A stretch of 64,000 nt of DNA. Origin: Wenyingzhuangia sp. 2_MG-2023 (GTDB lineage: Bacteria > Bacteroidota > Bacteroidia > Flavobacteriales > Flavobacteriaceae). Positions 36,467 to 45,804 of this stretch are shown here, one piece after another (positions within the stretch are counted from its first letter, which is position 1; every line of letters starts with the position of its first letter). Under the pieces are notes generated by a model. The model searched no databases and had not been told where the DNA came from. It saw nothing but the letters and a program-made list of their open reading frames with translations. The DNA is taken from the NCBI RefSeq assembly GCF_030548295.1, contig NZ_JAUOSB010000001.1, positions 1-64,000 on the forward strand. The letters run 5' to 3'. Made by a program: the position numbers and the translations under genes.

Positions 36467-37007
36467 ATAAAAAATCTTTACACTCTAAAAACTTCTAAAC
36501 AATACATAGACTATTGAACTTCTATAACACTTTCAAGAAAAAAACACGCAAAACGAACTATTCTCTTTTATTTTCTCTTACAACAACAACAGCAGACGCT
36601 ACTTTTTTAATGACACCAACATATTAAAGTTTCTACAGACACGACAGATTATGAATACGAACTAACAAATTAAAAAAACAGTAAAAATAAATAATATTCA
36701 AAAATCATAAAAAAGACAGCCATAAACCTTTAAATACGCAATAAAAACATAAATAAACTTCTGAAAAATGAATAATTAAAATAGAAATTGAACCTAACAA
36801 ACTAGACAAAAACTAAACATCTAAAAAAATAAACTCAACAACAGAAAACAATAAATAAAACAAACACAGGAGTACACAGCGAAAAAAGAAGCAAATTACG
36901 CTCTTTAAAAACTTCACAATGTTGCCTATCTAGGCAAATCAATCTAGACATCCTTTTTTGTTTCTATATTGTAATACTAACATTTACAATAAAAAAAATA
37001 AAATTTG
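36467..37007. other. A-rich intergenic region between IclR and TPR/HTH regulator
   Basis: About 540 bp without a gene. It is very A-rich on the plus strand, with no open frame of note and an ACA/ACAACA microsatellite near 36582-36595. The only clear structure is the palindrome at 36922-36937. It must contain the promoter of the regulator gene at 37008, and may hold part of that of the IclR gene. Confidence 0.6.
36922..36937. promoter_or_regulatory. 16-bp perfect palindrome upstream of TPR/HTH regulator
   Basis: TTGCCTA-TC-TAGGCAA is an exact palindrome 70 bp before the regulator ATG. A TCTAGAC element follows 5 bp later (36943-36949). It may be an autoregulatory site. Confidence 0.5.
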
Positions 37008-38618
37008 ATGAAGAATTTTACACTTTTAACACTTTTCATATTTAGTATTTTATCAAGCTTTAAAAGTTACAGTCAAGAAACTCCAGATTTATTATATAAC
37101 AAAGCTTTAAAGTACAAATACGTAAAACCTCAGCTATCTATCTCCTATCTAAACAAAAGCTACAATGCTTCTATGAAGGAAAAAGACACCCTAAATGCCA
37201 TCAAAAGCCTAATGACATTATCTACTGTTTACAGCCATAACGTGAATTATGGAAAAGCCTACGATGGTTTTTGGACAGCTTTATTATTGGCCGAAAAAAT
37301 AAAAAATAGACTTTACAAAGGTAGAATTCATCAGGAATTAGGTTGGCTGTATAGTTTTTATAACAGAGACAAAGAAGCACTAAAACACTTTAACCTATCT
37401 CTACACACAAACAAAACGCTATATCAAGAAAAAATAGTTCCTATAGATTATTTGTCTAGTGATTATTTTGCCTTTACCAATTTTTATAGAATAAGAGGAA
37501 ATAAAGAAATGTATAAAAAATACTTAGATAGTTGTATTCAAACCAAAAAACTACACCCCACTTTTTCAGAAAATTATTATTTAGATGCTGAGCTAGCACA
37601 TCAACTAGCTAATGAAAAAAAATACGATCAAGCTCTAAATAAGTTTAAAGAAGTAAAAGCGCATTTTGAAGAAAAAGATCCATCTTATTTAGTAATCGTA
37701 AACTACCTAATCGGTGATGTTTACAAAAAAATGGGATTGTATCAAAAAAGTGAAAAAGCCTTTTTAGAATCATTACAAGATTCTGAAAACTACCACAGTC
37801 ACACCAATTACAAAATTATGAGTTGTGATGCTTTGGTAGAACTTTACAACATTCAAAATAAATGTGACAAAGCTTTTGAATATTTACAAAAATCCAAAAC
37901 TCTAAACGATAGTGTTTTTGGTAGTAAAAGCAAAAGCAACCAACACTTATTTAACTTAAAAGATACGTACCGAATTACCAAAGAAAAGCAAGAACAACAA
38001 CAAAAAGAACACCGTTTAAAGCAACTAGAGCAAGAAGATTATATCTGGTTTTTAAAATATGTAATTCTAATCACATCTATTATTTTCATTCTCATATTTG
38101 GTTACTTGTTTATCCGAAACCTAAGAAACAAACATAAAAATGAGAAAAAGCTAATTTTTGAACGTCAGCAACTAGAATTGAAAAGACAAAATCAGATTCT
38201 AGAGCTAAAAAACAAAGAATTAACAACTTCTGCACTACAACTGATTGAAAAAGAAGAATTTTTAGCAAACTTAAAAGACAAGTTATCCAAACAAACTACA
38301 GACAACATAGACATAAGAGTTATCAACCGAATGGTAAAATCCATCCAAGGAAACCCAACAAACAACTGGAAAGAGTTTGAAGCTCGCTTTACACAGATCA
38401 ATCAGAGTTTTTACCAAAACTTAAACAATAAATTCCCCTCTCTAGGACAAACTGATCTAAAAATATGCGCTCTTATTAAGCTAAATTTTTCTAGCAAGGA
38501 AATGTCTTCATTGTTAGGTATCTCTATAGAGAGTGTTCATACATCAAGATATCGATTGAGAAAAAAACTGGGATTAGAAAGAAACGAAAGTTTGACAGAA
38601 TTTATAAACTCCATATAA
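37008..38618 (+). CDS. TPR-containing membrane regulator with C-terminal LuxR-type HTH (first copy)
   Basis: The 536-residue protein has a signal peptide (ending S-Y-S-Q), about six TPR-like helical hairpins in the periplasm (about 25-320), one membrane helix (about 345-366) and a cytoplasmic coiled coil (about 370-430). A GerE/LuxR-like HTH follows (about 470-536; K-I-C-A-L-I-K-L-N-F-S-S-K-E-M, then S-V-H-T-S-R-Y-R-L-R-K-K-L-G-L). It should carry a periplasmic signal directly to DNA without a separate kinase. It lies just upstream of susC, so it is probably the local activator. A second copy is at 48872. The ATG at 37008 is preferred over a TTG three bases earlier. Confidence 0.82.
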   Translation: MKNFTLLTLFIFSILSSFKSYSQETPDLLYNKALKYKYVKPQLSISYLNKSYNASMKEKDTLNAIKSLMTLSTVYSHNVNYGKAYDGFWTALLLAEKIKNRLYKGRIHQELGWLYSFYNRDKEALKHFNLSLHTNKTLYQEKIVPIDYLSSDYFAFTNFYRIRGNKEMYKKYLDSCIQTKKLHPTFSENYYLDAELAHQLANEKKYDQALNKFKEVKAHFEEKDPSYLVIVNYLIGDVYKKMGLYQKSEKAFLESLQDSENYHSHTNYKIMSCDALVELYNIQNKCDKAFEYLQKSKTLNDSVFGSKSKSNQHLFNLKDTYRITKEKQEQQQKEHRLKQLEQEDYIWFLKYVILITSIIFILIFGYLFIRNLRNKHKNEKKLIFERQQLELKRQNQILELKNKELTTSALQLIEKEEFLANLKDKLSKQTTDNIDIRVINRMVKSIQGNPTNNWKEFEARFTQINQSFYQNLNNKFPSLGQTDLKICALIKLNFSSKEMSSLLGISIESVHTSRYRLRKKLGLERNESLTEFINSI

Positions 38619-38707
38619 AAGACGTTTTTTTTATACAAAATTCATAAAATAAACCCAAACAACAAACACATACCTCAAACACTACAAAACATACATATAA
38701 CAAATGT

Positions 38708-38783
38708 TTAGACTATATCTAGTCAAATTTGCCCTAATGTTTAGTCAAAACCATCCATTGTTTAGGGATGGTCTAGTCTAAAA
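38708..38783. promoter_or_regulatory. Cluster of dyad repeats upstream of susC
   Basis: GACTA-TATC-TAGTC (38711-38724) is a perfect dyad. CCATCC (38751-38756) and GGATGG (38766-38771) form a second, flanked by TTTAGTC and TCTAGTCTAAA, giving a larger imperfect palindrome. The TTTAGACT-like element appears once in each direction. All lie 60-140 bp before the susC ATG and suit activator binding or attenuation. Confidence 0.5.
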
Positions 38784-38844
38784 AACAACTTTCTCTATCT
38801 ATTTCATGCAATTTAGCCCCAAGTAATAAATTAAAATTTATCAT

Positions 38845-41800
38845 ATGAAAGTTCATTTACGCTCTCGTGGCAAAAAAAGCAAGCTATACATAATAGCGTG
38901 TATGTTATTGTGTTGCATTGGTATTGTTCACGCTCAACAAAAAACAACCATTAAAGGGATTATTACTGGAGATGGTCAACCTTTGCTTGGAGCAAACATA
39001 CTAGTTCAAGGAACAAACAACGGAACCATGTCCGATTTTGATGGAAACTATGAGTTGAGTGCTCCTCCAGGCAAAAAAATTGAGATTTCTTTTCTTGGTT
39101 TTGTAACTAAAATAATAAATATGCCTACCAATAGCCAAACACTCAATGTTTCTCTTGAAAAAGATGCTACTCAACTTGAAGAAGTTCTTGTAGTAGGTTA
39201 TGGATCTCAAAAAAAGAAAGAAGTAACAGGAGCTGTTGCAAAAGTAGATACCGAAATTATTTCTAAAACACCAACGTCTGATATCGGTAATGCTATTCAA
39301 GGACAAATTGCAGGAGTGGATGTACAAACAAGTGGTGGATCTCCTGGTTCTGCAGCAAATATTCAAATTAGAGGTTTAGGATCTATCAGTCCAAACGCAC
39401 TAGGTCCATTGTATGTTGTAGATGGAATTCCTTATCAAAGCAATCCAAATATTGCACCAGAACAGATTCAATCTATAGACATTTTAAAAGACGGAGCTTC
39501 TGCTGCAATCTATGGTACAAGAGCCTCTAACGGGGTTATCCTAATCACCACTAAAAAAGGAGAAGAAGGACAAATGAAAATAGATTTTAGCACGTATACG
39601 GGTATTCAAAATATTACTTCTGGAACTCCATTGATGAATACGCAACAACAGATGTATGAGAATCAAAAAGCAAGTGAAGCCAAAGGAATCAACTCTCCTC
39701 TTTTGTATTTAAACGCACAAGCTCTAAACAACAACTCTGATTTTGTTGGCGATGTTCAGAACGACAACGCAGTAATGAGCAATTACAATTTGAATATTTC
39801 TGGTGGAACAAAAAACCTAACATTGAGTTTAAATAGCAACTATTTTACACAAGATGGAGTACTTATCAACTCGGGTTTTAATAGACTTTCTAACAGAATT
39901 ACAGGTCAGTTTAAAAAAGGAAAGTTCAAGGCATTTGCAACCATCAACTTTAAACAAGAAAACAAACAAATAGAACCTTGGGGATTGTATGAATACGCTA
40001 TTGCACAAGGACCTTATCAAGCAAGTCTTGGTTCTTTAAATGCACAAGGAACAGAAGTTCAAATACCTGTAGCAAATGCAATTCAATACAGTTATTTATC
40101 ACAACTATTAAAAAACGAAAACAATTCTAAAACACTTGCAACCAATATTGCTGTTAATTTAGAATATGAAATTTTAAAAGGACTTAAGTACAAAATCAAC
40201 TTAGGAAGTAATAATTCTAACTACAGACAAACATTTTACAAACCTCAATATATTGTATACGATTTGACTGGAAACATGAACCCTGGAGCTTCACATCCAA
40301 ACGCTTTTCTGAATGAAAACTATAATTGGGGAAAAAGAGAAACTATTGAAAACATCTTAAATTACTCTAAGAGTTTTGGAAAACACAACCTTAATTTATT
40401 AGGAGTTATCTCTTATGAAAAATACAACTACAAACAAGTTGGTGTAGGTGTTATGTATAGTGCTGATGCAAATGAAGCTCTAAAAACATTGGGTTCAGGA
40501 TCAGAAGCAATTACTCCTACAAGTCTAAACAACGCCAATACACTTACAGGTAAATTGGCTAGAGTACAATACAATTACGATGGTAAATATTTGTTTTCTG
40601 CAAGTATTAGGAGAGACGGTTCTTCTAATTTTTCTTCAAAAAACAGGTACGGAACCTTTCCTGCCGTTTCTGCTGGATGGAATTTAGATAAAGAAGATTT
40701 TTTCAAAAACTTAAACCTAAAAGCTATTTCTGGATTAAAGTTTAGAGCAAGTTGGGCAGAAGTTGGAAATCAAAGCATTGGGTCTTACTCTTTTACACCA
40801 ACTATTGAAAGTGGTGTCAACTATCTTTTCAACACAGGAGCCAATGAAACCTTAAACAATGGATTTATTCAAAGAAGATATGTAGACCCAAACATCAAAT
40901 GGGAAACTACCATCTCTAAAAACTTTGGTGTTGATTTAGATTTATTTGCAAACCGATTGAACATCAACCTAGACCTTTACGAAAACGACAAGAAAGACAT
41001 GTTGTTGCAAGAAAGCCTTCCTCCTTCATCAGGAACTTACCAACCAAGAACCAATGGAGTATACAATGTTCGTGTAACCAACGCAGGAAGCATGAGTAAC
41101 AAAGGAGTTGAATTGGCAATTAAATATAGAGATGAAACCAATTTTGGATTGAAATACACCTTAAGCGGTACATTTACCAAAAACGTAAACACGGTTACTA
41201 ATTTAAATGGTGTAGACAGAGGATATGCAAACGGGAGACCTGTACTTTCTAGAGGTACCAATGTTGATTATACAACTTACTTAGCAGAAGGATACAGAGC
41301 AGGATCTTTCTTTTTGGTACAACATGATGGAATCATCAAAACACAAAGTCAGTTAGATGCTTACAAATTGATTGACAACAGTGCTCAATTGGGAGACATG
41401 ATGTACAAAGACATAAACGATGATCAAAAAATTGATGACAATGACCGTGTTTATTCTGGTTCTGGACAAGCTAAGTTCAACATTGGTTTCAACATCAATT
41501 TAGATTACAAAAATTTTGATTTATCAGCACAAACCTATTTTTCATCTGGAGCAAAAGTTTACAACGGATCAAAATTATATGCTTATCAAGCAGGAAGACA
41601 TTTAGACTTGTACAACATGTGGACTCCACAAAACCCAGACTCTAACGTACCTACAGACAGACAAAATGCATTTGCCAATAGCATTAGAGCTAGATCTGAT
41701 TACTTTTTAGAAGATGGGACATACTTTAGAATTAGAAACTTATCCCTAGGATATACGTTGCCTAAAATAGAAGCTATAAAACTTGAAAGAGCTAGAATAT

Positions 41801-41949
41801 ACTTAACAGCGGTAAATCCATTTACGTTTACAAAATACACAGGATACAACCCTGATATTGGTGGAGATGGAATATTCACTCGTGGTGTAGATGTTGGAAA
41901 CTACCCTTTTTCTAGACAATTTATGCTAGGAGCTCAATTAAATTTCTAA
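38845..41949 (+). CDS. SusC-like TonB-dependent outer-membrane transporter (first)
   Basis: The 1034-residue protein imports oligosaccharides across the outer membrane with a SusD lid. It has a signal peptide (about 1-30, ending V-H-A-Q), a carboxypeptidase-regulatory-like domain (about 35-112; F-D-G-N-Y-E-L) and a plug (about 115-235) with E-E-V-L-V-V-G-Y-G and L-Y-V-V-D-G-I-P. The beta-barrel runs to a terminal aromatic residue (L-N-F). Length is normal. It is followed 23 bp later by susD. Next to GH86 and the agar genes, its cargo is probably agar/porphyran oligosaccharides. Confidence 0.95.
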   Translation: MKVHLRSRGKKSKLYIIACMLLCCIGIVHAQQKTTIKGIITGDGQPLLGANILVQGTNNGTMSDFDGNYELSAPPGKKIEISFLGFVTKIINMPTNSQTLNVSLEKDATQLEEVLVVGYGSQKKKEVTGAVAKVDTEIISKTPTSDIGNAIQGQIAGVDVQTSGGSPGSAANIQIRGLGSISPNALGPLYVVDGIPYQSNPNIAPEQIQSIDILKDGASAAIYGTRASNGVILITTKKGEEGQMKIDFSTYTGIQNITSGTPLMNTQQQMYENQKASEAKGINSPLLYLNAQALNNNSDFVGDVQNDNAVMSNYNLNISGGTKNLTLSLNSNYFTQDGVLINSGFNRLSNRITGQFKKGKFKAFATINFKQENKQIEPWGLYEYAIAQGPYQASLGSLNAQGTEVQIPVANAIQYSYLSQLLKNENNSKTLATNIAVNLEYEILKGLKYKINLGSNNSNYRQTFYKPQYIVYDLTGNMNPGASHPNAFLNENYNWGKRETIENILNYSKSFGKHNLNLLGVISYEKYNYKQVGVGVMYSADANEALKTLGSGSEAITPTSLNNANTLTGKLARVQYNYDGKYLFSASIRRDGSSNFSSKNRYGTFPAVSAGWNLDKEDFFKNLNLKAISGLKFRASWAEVGNQSIGSYSFTPTIESGVNYLFNTGANETLNNGFIQRRYVDPNIKWETTISKNFGVDLDLFANRLNINLDLYENDKKDMLLQESLPPSSGTYQPRTNGVYNVRVTNAGSMSNKGVELAIKYRDETNFGLKYTLSGTFTKNVNTVTNLNGVDRGYANGRPVLSRGTNVDYTTYLAEGYRAGSFFLVQHDGIIKTQSQLDAYKLIDNSAQLGDMMYKDINDDQKIDDNDRVYSGSGQAKFNIGFNINLDYKNFDLSAQTYFSSGAKVYNGSKLYAYQAGRHLDLYNMWTPQNPDSNVPTDRQNAFANSIRARSDYFLEDGTYFRIRNLSLGYTLPKIEAIKLERARIYLTAVNPFTFTKYTGYNPDIGGDGIFTRGVDVGNYPFSRQFMLGAQLNF

Positions 41950-41972
41950 CAACATTAAAAAACTTTAAGATC

Positions 41973-43685
41973 ATGAAGTACATAAAAAACATATTACTAC
42001 TAACCTCAACCTTGCTATTTGTAGCTTGTGATGAAAGTAGTTTTTTAGAAGAAATAAACCCTAATGCCACTACATCGGCAATATTTTGGGAAACAGAAAA
42101 TCAATTCAACAGTGGTTTGACCACAGTATATGGTGCCTTGCAATTCCAAAACGTAAGCGGTAGCGGACTACAATACGAAATGGTAAGAGCGGATTTAGGA
42201 GGAACTGAATCTTGGTACGCTCCCAATACTTTTAGAAATTTAACCTACACAGATGGTACCTTTTATGTAACCGACAAATGGAATGAATTGTATGTTGGAA
42301 TTTTTAGAGCCAATCAGGTTATAGAAAACATCAATACTGTTGACCCAACTGTTTTTACTGAAAACTCCAAAAACGAAATTGAAGCACAAGCTAGATTTCT
42401 AAGAGCTTATTTTTATTTTGAATTGGTAAACACTTACGGAGGAGCTGTAATGCAGACTAAAATTGCAGAAACAACAGAAGATTTAAAACAACCATTTTCT
42501 TCTATTGAAGAAGTGAACAATGCCATTATTATTCCAGATCTAGACTTTGCTAAAGAAAACTTACCTCTAGAATGGACCTCAAGTGATGATCTTGGTAGAG
42601 TTACCCAAGGTTCTGCAAAAAGCTTATTAGGTAAAGTATACCTTTATGATAAAAAATGGTCAGAAGCTGCTGATTTATTTAAAGAAGTTATAGACTCTAA
42701 TGTTTACACATTGGTTCCTGATATCTTAGACAACTTTACCGATCAAAATGAATTCAACTCAGAATCTATTTTTGAAGTAAATTTCTCTAGCACCATTGCT
42801 GCTGGTGTAAACGGTAATATTGTTGATAATAGTACAACCGAAACTGGTGCAGAAGCTAGTGCTTTGGCTAGACCTTTGGCTCAATTAAATTTTGGAGGAT
42901 ACAATACAGTTTTACCTTCGTATTATTTGCATGAGTTATTTGTATATGATGAGGTAGATTCTACAAATCCAGTCAACGACGGAAATACACAATCTAAAAG
43001 AATGGGAGCAAGCATTGTTCCTAAAAACGGAGATGGTGAATATTACAATTTGCCTATCGGTCAAAAAGCAGGATGGGCATACGGTCAAAGTTCTTATGTA
43101 AAAAAATACACCAACTGGTACAACCAAGAAAGTGAAGACGTAAATAGTAGATCTGGTATCAATTACAGAGCTATTCGTTTGGCAGATGTCTACCTAATGT
43201 ATGCTGAAGCTGTATTGATGGATACTGGAGATTTTAACACTGCAATCACATACATAGACAAAGTAAGAGCTAGAGCCGGTGTTAAAACGTTACAAGAATA
43301 TATGAATGAAAACGTAGGACAATTTCCTCAGTTACATATAAGCAAACAAGTACACACAGTGCAACCTTTGGTAACCCCTAGTATTGAAACTGTTTTAACT
43401 CACATCCAAAGAGTAGAAAGACCTCTTGAACTTTGTTTTGAAGGACAACGTTGGAAAGATTTGGTAAGATGGGGAATTGTAGAACAAGTATTTACAGAGC
43501 TTAGAGCCGACGAAGTTTGGAGACAAAACAACTTAGACGTAACAGGAGAAGGGGAAGCTCCAATATACATTAACGAAAGAATAAGACCTGATTTTATTAT
43601 TGCTAGTTCGGTTTACAATTCTGCTCAACACGATTATTTCCCTGTACCAACTTTAGAAGTGCAGGCTAATAATAATTTAAATTAA
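41973..43685 (+). CDS. SusD-like surface glycan-binding lipoprotein (first)
   Basis: The 570-residue lipoprotein (lipobox F-V-A-C19) has the RagB/SusD fold: TPR-like helices with E-A-Q-A-R-F-L-R-A-Y-F-Y-F-E-L-V near 138-153, and a C-terminal part with R-L-A-D-V-Y-L-M-Y-A-E-A and R-P-L-E-L-C-F-E-G-Q-R-W-K-D-L-V-R-W. It caps the SusC barrel and captures oligosaccharides at the cell surface. It sits between susC and the glycan-binding protein gene in one transcript. Confidence 0.94.
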   Translation: MKYIKNILLLTSTLLFVACDESSFLEEINPNATTSAIFWETENQFNSGLTTVYGALQFQNVSGSGLQYEMVRADLGGTESWYAPNTFRNLTYTDGTFYVTDKWNELYVGIFRANQVIENINTVDPTVFTENSKNEIEAQARFLRAYFYFELVNTYGGAVMQTKIAETTEDLKQPFSSIEEVNNAIIIPDLDFAKENLPLEWTSSDDLGRVTQGSAKSLLGKVYLYDKKWSEAADLFKEVIDSNVYTLVPDILDNFTDQNEFNSESIFEVNFSSTIAAGVNGNIVDNSTTETGAEASALARPLAQLNFGGYNTVLPSYYLHELFVYDEVDSTNPVNDGNTQSKRMGASIVPKNGDGEYYNLPIGQKAGWAYGQSSYVKKYTNWYNQESEDVNSRSGINYRAIRLADVYLMYAEAVLMDTGDFNTAITYIDKVRARAGVKTLQEYMNENVGQFPQLHISKQVHTVQPLVTPSIETVLTHIQRVERPLELCFEGQRWKDLVRWGIVEQVFTELRADEVWRQNNLDVTGEGEAPIYINERIRPDFIIASSVYNSAQHDYFPVPTLEVQANNNLN

Positions 43686-43706
43686 CAGTACAAAAAATTT
43701 AAAATT

Positions 43707-45278
43707 ATGAATTCAAAAAATATATACAAATTGTTATTCATGCTCGCTTTTGTTTTTTCTGCGTGTAGTGATGATCAAAAAAGCGATTTGATTACGGCAA
43801 ATGATCGAGAAGTCATGACCAATCAGATGGACTTTGATAACAAAGTAGAAGTTAATAACTCTATCACATTTGGAGATGTTTCTTCTGGTGTTGAATCTAG
43901 AATCTGGACTTTTCCAGAAGGAGTTGTAGATATTGTAGATGCTGATAATGATATTACTTCTTCAAAAAACATACTAGAAGCCATCTTTAAAGAACCAGGA
44001 TTACACGATGTTTCATTACATCAAGTTTTTAAAGGAGATGCTTATGATGGTACTACGTTAAAAGGAAACGTATTAGACACCATTATTGTTATCAATGTTT
44101 TAGAAGAAGTTGCAGTTACTTTAGAAGGATACAAATTAAATTCTGACGGATCTTTAGGTGATGCTTTAGTAATGAAAGACGAAGCTTTTAACGAAATTAC
44201 ATCTAGTTCTTCAGTACGTTTTATATACACTACTGTAGGAGAACCTGAAGAATATACTTGGGATTTAGACAACGGAGGAGTTGTGGTAAATACAGATGAG
44301 ACTAATAAAACTTCTGATGTAAAATACTCTAAAATGGGAGACTACAATCTGTCTTTTGGAGCATCTAGAGCAAGACCAGCAGGAGGAAACATGGTGTCTT
44401 ATACCGGTTTGATTAGAGTTGTTCCTTCTACCGACCCAGTTACATTAGATAATATTTACAATAACGAAGGGAAAATCGTCCTAAACTTTAGTAGAGAAAT
44501 GGATGCTAGTACACTAAATGCAAGCAGTTTTTCAGTGAACATTACAACTTTAGCAGGTGCAAATATTACTCCACCTATAAAATCTGTAACATTAGATGCA
44601 ACAGAAAAAAACATTGCAATTATAGAACTTGATGGAGAAACTTTATATACTGATGACCAAGCCACAATTAGCTATAGTAAAGGAAATTTGGCAACGCTAG
44701 ATGGTGTAGAAGCAGAAGCTTTTAACAACACAACTATTACTACTGAATATCCTAACATTCTAGAATCATTAGCTTACGATTCTAATTTTGAAGACAGTAC
44801 CAATGCTAATTGGAAATATTTAGAATGGGGAGCTCCATGGGATGAATACACATTAAACATTAATAGTGACCAAGCACACTCTGGTTCTAAAAGTGCTCAT
44901 ATAGTCATGAATGCTAATGGAGGAATGATTGTTGGGAACTTTAACAATGCTGGTACTGCAAACACCTTTCCTGTTGAAGCAGGAGTAACTTATGAAGTAG
45001 GAGTTTGGATGTACTTAGATCAAATAGGTACTACCACCAACTTAACACCAGACATCAGATTCTTTAGCGTACCTAATACAGATTGGGGGGTAGCTTCCGT
45101 ACATCTTTTTGATTCTGAATACCCGTTAAATGAATGGGTATACAAAAAAATTACTGTAAAATATGCAACCGCTGCTGATAACAAATTCTCAATACGAGGA
45201 TACAATCAAGACAATGATACAACCACCTCTTTCTATATGGATGATATTGTGGTAAGAAAAGTAAATCCTAGACCTTAA
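43707..45278 (+). CDS. Surface glycan-binding lipoprotein with Ig-like and CBM-like domains
   Basis: This 523-residue lipoprotein (F-S-A-C20) follows susD by 21 bp, the usual place of SusE/SGBP genes. Two PKD/Ig-like stretches (about 40-130 and 135-235) precede a bacterial Ig-like segment (about 238-350; N-F-S-R-E-M-D-A-S-T-L). A C-terminal beta-sandwich (about 355-520) resembles a family 4/9-type carbohydrate-binding module, with S-G-S-K-S-A-H-I-V and F-Y-M-D-D-I-V-V. No catalytic residues are seen. It probably holds galactan at the cell surface. The domain borders are approximate. Confidence 0.8.
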   Translation: MNSKNIYKLLFMLAFVFSACSDDQKSDLITANDREVMTNQMDFDNKVEVNNSITFGDVSSGVESRIWTFPEGVVDIVDADNDITSSKNILEAIFKEPGLHDVSLHQVFKGDAYDGTTLKGNVLDTIIVINVLEEVAVTLEGYKLNSDGSLGDALVMKDEAFNEITSSSSVRFIYTTVGEPEEYTWDLDNGGVVVNTDETNKTSDVKYSKMGDYNLSFGASRARPAGGNMVSYTGLIRVVPSTDPVTLDNIYNNEGKIVLNFSREMDASTLNASSFSVNITTLAGANITPPIKSVTLDATEKNIAIIELDGETLYTDDQATISYSKGNLATLDGVEAEAFNNTTITTEYPNILESLAYDSNFEDSTNANWKYLEWGAPWDEYTLNINSDQAHSGSKSAHIVMNANGGMIVGNFNNAGTANTFPVEAGVTYEVGVWMYLDQIGTTTNLTPDIRFFSVPNTDWGVASVHLFDSEYPLNEWVYKKITVKYATAADNKFSIRGYNQDNDTTTSFYMDDIVVRKVNPRP

Positions 45279-45331
45279 CTACAGTAGTTAAAAACACACA
45301 AAACGGTTGATACTTTTTCAGCTGATAATTT

Positions 45332-45364
45332 AAAAAGGCTTGAGAACATTCTCAAGCCTTTTTT
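45332..45364 (+). terminator. Terminator of the susCD operon
   Basis: AAAAAGGCTTGAGAA and TTCTCAAGCCTTTTT form a perfect 15-bp stem with a two-base loop followed by T residues, 53 bp after the glycan-binding protein stop. Confidence 0.85.
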
Positions 45365-45748
45365 ACGTCTACATCCGTTTTACAGGCTATAAAACCTCAA
45401 TACAAATAGCAACAAACACTCTTTATATTCATACAGATCTTACCATTATAAATAAAGCTTACCATCTTGCTTATTCTAGTATTTTTAAAGATTACCCACT
45501 CCATCAAACAACAAACAACAAACAAAACCTCAAAATTTTAAGGAAATTCAGCCTGCTTTAAAGAGGTATCCAAAAGGAAAAAATGTACAGGTTGACAACC
45601 TTTTATTGTAGAACTTCTGCAGAATGGGTTGTTGAATATTTAGACAAAAAATAGAGTTGATTTATTAAACATCAGCAATTCTAACACTCCAAAAGCATTC
45701 AAAATAGTTAAATCTAAATAACACATTCTATACTATTTGTACTACAAA
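45365..45748. other. Intergenic region with a possible coding relic
   Basis: No convincing gene lies here. Between about 45520 and 45656 two plus-strand frames read like ordinary protein for 20-25 codons each (K-E-I-Q-P-A-L-K-R-Y-P-K-G-K-N-V-Q-V-D-N in one, R-T-S-A-E-W-V-V-E-Y-L-D-K-K in another) and end at stops. It could be the tail of a decayed gene; I do not recognise it. Confidence 0.35.
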
Positions 45749-45788
45749 TAAAAAAAAGGATTGACCATAAATAATCAATCCCTTTTTT
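45749..45788 (-). terminator. Terminator after the GH86 gene
   Basis: GGATTGA pairs with TCAATCC around a 10-base loop and is flanked by A and T runs. It lies 16 bp after the GH86 stop on the minus strand. Confidence 0.65.
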
Positions 45789-45804
45789 AAAATTTTAAAT
45801 ACTG

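Noticed and set aside
36582-36595. ACAACAACAAC-type microsatellite
   Set aside because: It is short, imperfect and in an A-rich intergenic stretch, with nothing to suggest phase variation of a gene.
45340-45561. 73-codon plus-strand frame after the susCD terminator
   Set aside because: It begins inside the terminator stem, has no recognisable motif or start signal, and its composition looks random.
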